NCBI GenBank assembly: GCA_934728255.1
Contig: CAKVEC010000004.1
Span: 170,312 to 234,311 of the forward strand
Origin: an uncultured Bacteroidales bacterium
GTDB lineage: Bacteria > Bacteroidota > Bacteroidia > Bacteroidales > Paludibacteraceae
Direction: 5' to 3'
Length of the DNA: 64,000 nt
Under the pieces are notes generated by a model. It ran no database searches. It worked only from the letters and a program-made list of their open reading frames with translations, and was not told the origin of the DNA. The translations under genes were made by a program, and so were the position numbers. Below, piece by piece: positions 58,501 to 64,000 of this stretch (position 1 is the stretch's first letter; each line of letters starts with the position of its first letter).

Positions 58501-59151
58501 TTAATTGTTTTTATAGGCATTCTTTGCATAGTAGCGGCAGTAGGGAGCAAGCCCGCAGCGGTCGCAATGCGGAGTGCGGGCTTGGCAGACATATCGCCCA
58601 TGGAGGAGCAGCCAGTGGTGCGCCTTGGGGATGACGGCGGTGGGGATGTATTTAACTAATTGGTCTTCGGTTTGGCGTGGCGACTTGCTGCCGGTGGTCA
58701 GTCCAAGTCGCTCTGAGACACGGAATATATGGGTATCGACCGCCATAGTGGGTTGGTTCCAAATCACGGCACAGACCACATTGGCGGTCTTGCGCCCCAC
58801 GCCGGGAAGGGTTTGCAGGTCGTCGATGTTATCGGGTACCTGCCCGCCATAGACACTGCAGAGACGCTGCGCCGTAGCCACAAGATGTGCCGCCTTGGCA
58901 TTGGGGTAACTGACAGAGCGGACATAACGGAGTACCTCCTCCGTTGTGGCTTGCGCCATGGCTTCGGGGGTCGGATAGGCGGCAAAGAGAGCGGGCGTAA
59001 CCATATTGACCCGTTTGTCGGTGCACTGCGCCGAGAGCATCACCGCAATAAGCAGTTGGAACGGATTGTCGTAGCAGAGTTCCGACTCCGCCACGGGCAT
59101 ATTCTCCGCGAACCACGACAAGATATGGGAAAAACGGTCTTTGGTTGTCAT
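58501..59151 (-). CDS. nth: Endonuclease III
   Basis: A 216-residue DNA glycosylase/AP lyase. The helix-hairpin-helix is LQTLPGVGRKTANVV (about 108-122), with the catalytic Lys in it and the catalytic Asp in AVDTHIFRVSERLGL (about 134-148). An earlier segment, LSAQCTDKRVN, is the family signature. The four cysteines of the [4Fe-4S] loop are in CQARTPHCDRCGLAPYC at the end. It removes oxidised pyrimidines in base-excision repair. A TTAATTA-type stretch (about 58478-58507) overlaps its stop. Confidence 0.96.
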   Translation of the reverse strand: MTTKDRFSHILSWFAENMPVAESELCYDNPFQLLIAVMLSAQCTDKRVNMVTPALFAAYPTPEAMAQATTEEVLRYVRSVSYPNAKAAHLVATAQRLCSVYGGQVPDNIDDLQTLPGVGRKTANVVCAVIWNQPTMAVDTHIFRVSERLGLTTGSKSPRQTEDQLVKYIPTAVIPKAHHWLLLHGRYVCQARTPHCDRCGLAPYCRYYAKNAYKNN

Positions 59152-59194
59152 AGGTTGCCTCCGTTAAAGTTTTCTCTTTTCTCCATTAATGCCC

Positions 59195-59330
59195 ATTAAA
59201 GTTCCATTAAAACATTATCGGAAATCATTCTCCGTTAATTGCCGTTAATGGGTCGTTAATTTTTAGGGAACATATAATCAGCCATATAATTGAACCATTA
59301 ATGGGTAATTCGTGGTTAATTATATGTTAT
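59195..59330. repeat. TTAATTA-rich intergenic element, diverged copy upstream of nth
   Basis: The gap contains CTCCGTTAATTGCCGTTAAT, a GTCGTTAATTTTTAGGGAAC block and ACCATTAATGGGTAATTC, which follow the same order as the copies at 36179 and 58018. The rest of the gap is empty. Confidence 0.65.
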
Positions 59331-59796
59331 TTTCTTCCAATTCGGCATCGCGGGTGTCTCGATAGGTGCGGCTGAGGTACTGAAGCAGTCGGGTTACCTG
59401 CTGCTGCACCGCCTCGGTGTCAGCCGAAACAGGCTTGTGCTGCAGGTGGAGGAGCATAATCTGATAGAGCAGCACGAAGCACGCCTCAACATCGGACATA
59501 GCAGGGCGGTCGGTCTTCGACTTAAAGAGTGCCAGCGAGGGAGTCAGACGCAGCACCGCTGCCCGATACGTGGCTTCCTTATCGAGCAGGAGCAGGTGCA
59601 GTTCTTCCAACTCGGCGAGGGCGTTCTTCGCCAACTGGATATGCCCTTTCTCCACAACCCCCTCACGGTGCATCATCTCGCCCAGTTCGTGCAACTCGGG
59701 TGTGGCTTCCGCCTGTGCGGGAAAAGCCCGCAGGTAGTCCTCAATCTGCCATAGATAGAGGATATATTCGGCAATGTTGTCTTTCTTATTCTTCAT
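59320..59796 (-). CDS. DUF4924-family helical protein
   Basis: A 158-residue, almost all-helical cytoplasmic protein: NIAEYILYLWQIEDYLRAF at the start, ELHELGEMMHREGVVEKGHI, AELEELHLLLLDKEATYRA and CFVLLYQIMLLHLQHKPV. It matches my memory of DUF4924, known only from Bacteroidales. ATG 59796 is chosen; a longer start adds MMTT. The start overlaps the end of the S4-protein gene, so the genes are translationally coupled. Function unknown. Confidence 0.75.
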   Translation of the reverse strand: MKNKKDNIAEYILYLWQIEDYLRAFPAQAEATPELHELGEMMHREGVVEKGHIQLAKNALAELEELHLLLLDKEATYRAAVLRLTPSLALFKSKTDRPAMSDVEACFVLLYQIMLLHLQHKPVSADTEAVQQQVTRLLQYLSRTYRDTRDAELEENNI

Positions 59797-60199
59797 CGTC
59801 GTCATCAAAATCTATGTCGTCCAAATAGTCGTCGCTCATAAACATCTCTATCTCGCGGCGGTCTTTCTTGGTGGGGCGTCCCGTACCGCGGTCGCGCCCG
59901 GTCTGCCCCGCGAGGCGTGCCAGTTCGAGCAATTCGAGTTGGTCGGGGGCAGTGATGTCCTGCAGATAGTCGGGCACGAATTTCGCGCCGAGGCGGTTCT
60001 CCGCCAACTGCTTGATGCGGTAGGTGTAGGTAACAGGTCCTTTGCGCACCGAGAAGACATCTCCCGTGCGAAACGTGCGGGCGGGTTTGAGTTGCGTACC
60101 GCCCATCGTAACACGCCCTTTCTTGCAGGCATCCGCAGCGATAGTGCGCGTCTTGTAGATACGCATAGCGAACAGGTATTTATCGACTCTTACTTCCAT
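59786..60199 (-). CDS. Hsp15-like S4-domain RNA-binding protein
   Basis: A 137-residue protein with the S4 domain at the N-terminus (VRVDKYLFAMRIYKTRTIAA, ACKKGRVTMGG, GDVFSV) as in HslR/Hsp15. The C-terminal part is basic (RDRGTGRPTKKDRREIE) and ends in an acidic tail (YLDDIDFDDDDEE). Hsp15 binds stalled 50S subunits carrying nascent chains and helps recycle them. The gene overlaps the LtaS-like gene by 20 bp and the DUF4924 gene by 11 bp. Confidence 0.88.
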   Translation of the reverse strand: MEVRVDKYLFAMRIYKTRTIAADACKKGRVTMGGTQLKPARTFRTGDVFSVRKGPVTYTYRIKQLAENRLGAKFVPDYLQDITAPDQLELLELARLAGQTGRDRGTGRPTKKDRREIEMFMSDDYLDDIDFDDDDEE

Positions 60200-62135
60200 A
60201 ATCCGTACAAGTTAATCGGTTCTCCACCATGCGGGAGATATATTGCTGAATATAGGCTTTGAGATAGGCGAGCATAGTCTGTACCTCGGCGGTCTGCTCT
60301 GCTGCGGGCAACAGGTTATGCTGCAAGAGGCGGTCGGTGCGGTAATCGTACACCGCTGTAACCACCTGCCCATCGAACTGCACCAGCAGACTATCGGACA
60401 GGATCTGATAGACCGGGTTGTTGTAGCATACCGCATACGGGTGCGGCTTGGTTTGCGTCAGTGCGTCCTCACCGAAAGCAAAATAGGGTTTATCATAACC
60501 GAGAAAGGACAATACGGACGGCATTATATCCGTCTGGCTGACAGCCGTCTGTGTCCGCATTTCGCCAACTGTATTCGGGCGGTAGAAGGCTATCGGTACC
60601 TCGAAAAGCCCTTTGGCATTGGTGTATTCGGGGTGCGTGAGTTGGTTGGTATGGTCGGCAGTCAGGACAAACAACGTATGGTCGAACCACGGCTGTATTT
60701 GAGCATAGGCAAAGAATTCTCGCAAGGCGTTGTCGGAATAGCCGATACATTGGTGAATAGGCTGCGTACCACGCGGGAACACGCCCTCATAACGGGCAGG
60801 CACACGGAAAGGATGATGACTCGACGCCGTAAAGACCGCCGTCATAAACGGCTCCTGCATTTGGCTCATCGTGCGAGCATAGTACTGCAGAAACTCCTCG
60901 TCCCATATCGCCCAGGTACCGTCGAAAGCCTCCTCACCATCGTACTCGTTCATACCGTAATAGGCTCCGAAACCAGCCGAACGCGCATATGCCTGAAAGC
61001 CCATACTGCCATTCGGTGCACCATGAAAGAACGCCGTAGTATAGCCCTTCCGCCCGAGGCAGTCCGCCAGCGAGGAGACAGCATTGGTGGAATAGGGCGT
61101 AACGATATACGGCTCTATCAACATCGGTATGGAAGACAGCACCGAGGGCATAGCGTCTATCGACTTGCGTCCGGAAGCAAACGAATACCGGTAGGTGATA
61201 CTCTGCGAGAGCAGCGAGTCCAAGAATGGAGTATAACCCGTATAGGTGCCGCCGTCAAGGTCGTGGTTATAAAAACCGATGTACTCTTTGGAGAATGACT
61301 CCAATATCAGCACGACCACATTGAGCGGCTGCGCCTGCACCGTGGTGTCTGCCGGATGTACGGGTGTCATCACGCTTTCCAACTCGCTGTTCGCATAATA
61401 GTGCGGATTGACATAAGTCTCGTTCTCAAGCGACTTCATCAGCGAGAACGGCGTATTGAGCAGGATAGCCGTCTCCTGCGGAGTATCGGTATACTGCAGG
61501 GCATTGGAAATAGTAATCGGGCGTGTATAACTGCCAAAACCGCCTCGGATACCTATCACGCAGAAATATGCCGACACTAACAGGATTGCGGTTTCACGAC
61601 CATAATACCACCATCTGCACTTCTCTTCGACAATATACGGTTTACGACGCGAAAGCAAGACAAGCAGTAGCAGCATGACTATGGCAAAAAGCGTTACATA
61701 CCAGTACTGTGCAACGGCTTGGAAGAAAATAGAGCCGAGGTTGCTATCGTGTTGGAACTCGGAGAAGAACGTGCAAGTGGTGCGGCGGTCGGTGAACCGC
61801 ACATAGACCATATCCGCACAATTAACGGCGATACCGAGAGCATTGGGTACCCAATAGAACCATTGCGCCGTGCGCTGATAATGCCTATTGTTGCGCCAAC
61901 GGGCAGGCAGCGGCAGGAGCAGCAGCAATATATAGACCGAATTGAGATACAGCACCGCCGTGAGGTCGAACCGCACACCGCCACAGAGCATCTCCCACAA
62001 GTGCGCCGCTGACACACCGGGGAACATATCGGTATTGATAGCATAGAAGAACCACCGCGACAGCGAGTAAATCACCATCACGAGCAGCAGGTTACACACT
62101 GCCACCACCCACGGATGTTTCCAAAAACGAGCCAT
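60180..62135 (-). CDS. LtaS-like membrane sulfatase-fold enzyme (phosphoglycerol/phosphoethanolamine transferase type)
   Basis: A 651-residue protein with about five N-terminal membrane helices (residues 1-210) and an extracytoplasmic alkaline-phosphatase-fold domain. Metal and catalytic motifs are NVVVLILESFSKEYIGFYN (about 268-286), SFASGRKSIDAMPSVLSS, AVFTASSHHPF and VLTADHTNQL. The family transfers phosphoglycerol or phosphoethanolamine to envelope glycolipids. The nucleophile position holds Ser (GRKS) where LtaS has Thr. Substrate unknown. Confidence 0.87.
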   Translation of the reverse strand: MARFWKHPWVVAVCNLLLVMVIYSLSRWFFYAINTDMFPGVSAAHLWEMLCGGVRFDLTAVLYLNSVYILLLLLPLPARWRNNRHYQRTAQWFYWVPNALGIAVNCADMVYVRFTDRRTTCTFFSEFQHDSNLGSIFFQAVAQYWYVTLFAIVMLLLLVLLSRRKPYIVEEKCRWWYYGRETAILLVSAYFCVIGIRGGFGSYTRPITISNALQYTDTPQETAILLNTPFSLMKSLENETYVNPHYYANSELESVMTPVHPADTTVQAQPLNVVVLILESFSKEYIGFYNHDLDGGTYTGYTPFLDSLLSQSITYRYSFASGRKSIDAMPSVLSSIPMLIEPYIVTPYSTNAVSSLADCLGRKGYTTAFFHGAPNGSMGFQAYARSAGFGAYYGMNEYDGEEAFDGTWAIWDEEFLQYYARTMSQMQEPFMTAVFTASSHHPFRVPARYEGVFPRGTQPIHQCIGYSDNALREFFAYAQIQPWFDHTLFVLTADHTNQLTHPEYTNAKGLFEVPIAFYRPNTVGEMRTQTAVSQTDIMPSVLSFLGYDKPYFAFGEDALTQTKPHPYAVCYNNPVYQILSDSLLVQFDGQVVTAVYDYRTDRLLQHNLLPAAEQTAEVQTMLAYLKAYIQQYISRMVENRLTCTDYGSKSR

Positions 62136-62142
62136 ATTTAGA

Positions 62143-62235
62143 ACGTTAATTGGCGTGTAATTAGACGTTAATTATTTTATAAGGAACATATAATTAAGCC
62201 ATTAATTTTTCATTACTGAGATTTATGGGTAATTT
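62143..62235. repeat. TTAATTA-rich intergenic element, copy upstream of the LtaS-like gene
   Basis: AACGTTAATTGGCGTGTAATTA, then TAGACGTTAATTATTTTATA and GGAACATATAATTAAGCCAT, in the same order as the copy at 36179. It fills the gap between pth and the LtaS-like gene. Confidence 0.8.
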
Positions 62236-62260
62236 ATGGATTATTATATGTTTATACCTA

Positions 62261-62824
62261 TCATTTCCCGTTATAGAGGTTCATAGTGCGGTCGATGCCT
62301 TGCAGGCAGAAGCAAGGAATGATGTCGCAGACCACTTTCAGGCGGTCGGGCATCTGTTGCTCTTCCTCGTCGGTCCATTTGCCCAGCACAAAGTTGCACT
62401 GCGCCCCGCGGCTGAAGTTGTTACCTATGCCGAAGCGCACCCGTGCATAATTTTCCGTACCGAGCACCGACTGGATATTCCCCAAGCCGTTATGCCCGCC
62501 ATTGGAACCCTGCTTACGAATACGGATAGCGCCGAAAGGCAGGTTCAGGTCGTCCACCAGCACGAGCATATTCTCCACAGGGATTTTTTCCTGTCCGAGC
62601 CAATAGCGCACTGCATTCCCGCTCAGGTTCATATACGTGGAGGGCTTGAGCAATACCAGTTCGGCGTTCTTTACGCGGCATTTCGCCACCATTCCATAGC
62701 GTTTGTCCTCCCATATGGCGTTCACCTTTTCGGCAAAAGCATCAATCATGCGGAAACCGATATTGTGGCGCGTCCCCACATATTCATCACCTATATTACC
62801 CAAGCCGACTATCAAGTACTTCAT
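62261..62824 (-). CDS. pth: Peptidyl-tRNA hydrolase
   Basis: A 187-residue enzyme. Family motifs are LIVGLGNIGDEY (about 3-14), GTRHNIGFRMID with the catalytic His (about 16-27), LLKPSTYMNLSG (about 62-73) and LVLVDDLNLPFG, GSNGGHNGL (about 109-117). It releases peptides from prematurely dissociated peptidyl-tRNA. ATG 62824 is chosen because the conserved start MKYLIVGLGN follows directly. It is preceded by rplY, as in many bacteria. Confidence 0.96.
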   Translation of the reverse strand: MKYLIVGLGNIGDEYVGTRHNIGFRMIDAFAEKVNAIWEDKRYGMVAKCRVKNAELVLLKPSTYMNLSGNAVRYWLGQEKIPVENMLVLVDDLNLPFGAIRIRKQGSNGGHNGLGNIQSVLGTENYARVRFGIGNNFSRGAQCNFVLGKWTDEEEQQMPDRLKVVCDIIPCFCLQGIDRTMNLYNGK

Positions 62825-62910
62825 TATTGAATGTGTAAATTTGTAAGTGTGTAAATTTGTATATCCCGATTGCAATTAAACGCCCCATTAACAATCAGAG
62901 GAGTTCTAAA

Positions 62911-62951
62911 AAGCAAAAAGAGCGGAAAAAGCCACTGCCTTTCCGCTCTTT
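62911..62951 (-). terminator. Terminator of rplY
   Basis: AAAGAGCGGA pairs with TCCGCTCTTT (62917-62951) on the minus strand, followed by TTGCTTTTTAG. It lies between rplY and pth. Confidence 0.85.
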
Positions 62952-62973
62952 GATTGGTTGCGTCCCTTTCGGA

Positions 62974-63537
62974 TTATTGTGCTGCAGCAGCACTCTGACG
63001 AGTTGCTTTTACCTCTGCAACGCAAGCATCTTTCGGGTTCATCATTGTCAGCCCCTCGATGTGTACATCGCCAACGGCAATCTTCTTACCCAAGCCCAAC
63101 TCGGTAACATCGATAACCACGCGGTCGGGGAACTGAGTATAGATACCGTTCACTTTCATCTTGCGCATATTCAACGCCAATTTACCACCGGCTTTTACAC
63201 CTGCTGCGTGACCAGTCAGTTGGATAGGAATCTCAACGGTTACAGGCTTGTTCTCATCTACTGCAAGGAAATCGATGTGCATTACATCGCCACTCAGCGG
63301 GTGGAACTGCATCTCCTTTACGACAGCGGTACGCTTTGCATCACCAATAGTCAGCAATACAATCAGTGTGTCAGGCGTATAGATCAACTGACGAACATCA
63401 GCAGCAGCAACGGTAAAAGTAAGGTTCTCACCTACACCATAGATGTTGCAAGGAACAAGGTTTTCTGCACGAAGTGCCTTAGCGGCTTTCTTACCGAACT
63501 CCGAACGGAGGGTACCAGTCAATTCAAACGTTTTCAT
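62974..63537 (-). CDS. rplY: 50S ribosomal protein L25 (Ctc form)
   Basis: A 187-residue protein of the two-domain L25/Ctc type. The N-terminal 5S-rRNA-binding domain has LTGTLRSEFGKKAAKALRAE and VPCNIYGVGENLTF; the second beta-rich domain includes PVTVEIPIQLTGHAAGVKAGG. It binds 5S rRNA in the central protuberance. The C-terminus is Ala/Gln-rich. A 5S rRNA gene lies close by on the same strand. Confidence 0.95.
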   Translation of the reverse strand: MKTFELTGTLRSEFGKKAAKALRAENLVPCNIYGVGENLTFTVAAADVRQLIYTPDTLIVLLTIGDAKRTAVVKEMQFHPLSGDVMHIDFLAVDENKPVTVEIPIQLTGHAAGVKAGGKLALNMRKMKVNGIYTQFPDRVVIDVTELGLGKKIAVGDVHIEGLTMMNPKDACVAEVKATRQSAAAAQ

Positions 63538-63643
63538 TGTGTTTAGTTTGTGTTACTCAATATGGGGCAGTAGGATTACATCCGCTTATGCACGATGTCT
63601 TGTGAGGCTGCCCGTATCCCATCACACTTGCCCGAAAGGGCTT

Positions 63644-63667
63644 AAAAAAAGAGCCTTTCAGGCTCTT
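63644..63667 (-). terminator. Terminator of tRNA-Gln
   Basis: AAGAGCCT and AGGCTCTT form an 8-bp stem with a 3-nt loop (63649-63667), followed by T7 on the minus strand. Confidence 0.85.
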
Positions 63668-63674
63668 CCTTTTG

Positions 63675-63746
63675 TTGTCCAACCCGGAATCGAACCAGGA
63701 TCTTCAGAACCAAAATCTGACGTAATAGCCTTTATACCATTGGACA
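63675..63746 (-). tRNA. tRNA-Gln (anticodon TTG)
   Basis: On the minus strand the acceptor stem TGTCCAA/TTGGACA, anticodon stem TCAGA/TCTGA with loop TTTTGGT give anticodon TTG. The T arm contains GGTTCGATTC. The U1-A72 pair is typical of tRNA-Gln. Confidence 0.95.
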
Positions 63747-63804
63747 CTATTGCCGTTGAAATCCGCTTGCGGTATGAAAACACCATACTCCGCAAAAGCG
63801 ATTG

Positions 63805-63836
63805 CAAAGGTACTACTTTTTTTTGAACCTCGCAAA
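63805..63836 (-). promoter_or_regulatory. Promoter of tRNA-Gln
   Basis: On the minus strand TTTG (63833-63836), a 20-bp spacer with an A8 run ending GTAG, then TACCTTTG (63805-63812). Confidence 0.8.
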
Positions 63837-63895
63837 TATCCACAGCATTTTTCTGTTTTTTCTTTCCAGAATAATCCGCAGTCTATAAAACGTAA

Positions 63896-63929
63896 GAAGC
63901 CTCGGGTATCAGTTGATACTCGAGGCTTC
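63896..63929 (-). terminator. Terminator of the rRNA operon
   Basis: GAAGCCTCGAGTATCA pairs with TGATACCCGAGGCTTC (one mismatch) on the minus strand directly after the 5S rRNA. A TTACGTTTTAT tail follows. Confidence 0.85.
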
Positions 63930-63932
63930 AAA

Positions 63933-64000
63933 AGTGGCGGCTACCTACTCTCACACAATAAATGCACTACCATCGGCGTGGCTGAGCTTAACGACCCTGT
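63933..64000 (-). rRNA. rrf: 5S ribosomal RNA, 3' part (cut by window edge)
   Basis: The minus-strand sequence contains the 5S signatures GTTAAGCTCAGC, GCCGATGGTAGTGC and GAGAGTAGGTAGCCGCCAC at the 3' end. The 5' part and the rest of the rRNA operon lie beyond 64000. Confidence 0.93.

Overview
The window is a chromosomal segment of a member of the Bacteroidota, most likely the order Bacteroidales. Four things point there: a SusC/SusD pair inside a glycan-utilisation locus, promoters of the TTTG / N19-21 / TAnnTTTG type in place of sigma-70 boxes, a fused SpmA-SpmB protein and a fused NfnA/NfnB-like protein, and a type-IX-secretion-like C-terminal tail on a giant surface protein. The tail argues for a Prevotella-, Porphyromonas- or Paludibacter-like lineage rather than classical Bacteroides, but the species cannot be fixed from the sequence. 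I see no insertion sequence, prophage, integrase or CRISPR array.

Layout. 1-1.3 kb: a small lipoprotein gene and a frameshifted tandem copy. 1.4-6.4 kb (minus): sufB without its usual partners, tRNA-Cys and tRNA-Phe, the topoisomerase IV A subunit and a 55-residue membrane protein. 6.4-17.2 kb (minus): a 5'-nucleotidase-type lipoprotein, mutL, a small membrane protein, an OmpA/TPR lipoprotein, maf, a UbiA prenyltransferase, a cytoplasmic GH13 amylase, ackA and pta. 17.6-20.5 kb (plus): an OmpA-LysM protein, a CAU-anticodon tRNA and a metallophosphoesterase. 20.5-22.7 kb (minus): an AT-richer three-gene cassette of two DUF488 proteins and a tandem-OB/HTH protein, the best candidate here for a little-known system. 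23.2-28.2 kb (minus): one operon, pyrE-like, SRPBCC, psd, deoC and nfnAB-like. 28.3-33.6 kb: a lipoprotein, then spmAB, ybeY, a DUF975 protein and a secreted pectate lyase.

33.7-51.1 kb holds a large minus-strand polysaccharide utilisation locus: agaS-type isomerase, gatZ/kbaZ, PfkB kinase, lipoprotein amidohydrolase, GH36, SusC, SusD, surface lipoprotein, DUF4874/DUF4832 lipoprotein, GH31 and a DMT transporter. A divergent DeoR-family regulator stands at its head. The intracellular genes (AgaS, GatZ, PfkB) fit galactosamine or tagatose-phosphate catabolism. With two secreted glycosidases of alpha-galactosidase and alpha-glucosidase type clans, I infer a locus for alpha-linked Gal or GalNAc glycans, perhaps mucin-type.

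51.4-57.8 kb: a small secreted protein and a 1970-residue multidomain surface protein with a T9SS tail and an internal G8 tract. 58.1-58.4 kb: a strong unannotated candidate non-coding RNA with its own promoter, multibranched fold and terminator. 58.5-64 kb (minus): nth, a DUF4924 protein, an Hsp15-like S4 protein, an LtaS-like sulfatase-fold enzyme, pth, rplY (L25/Ctc), tRNA-Gln and the 3' part of a 5S rRNA whose rRNA operon lies beyond the right edge.

Intergenic DNA is unusual: many gaps hold short tandem repeats whose unit is 7, 9 or 11 bp, different in sequence from place to place but constant in period. There is also a dispersed TTAATTA-rich element of about 60 bp. One 7-bp repeat lies inside the nfnAB-like reading frame.
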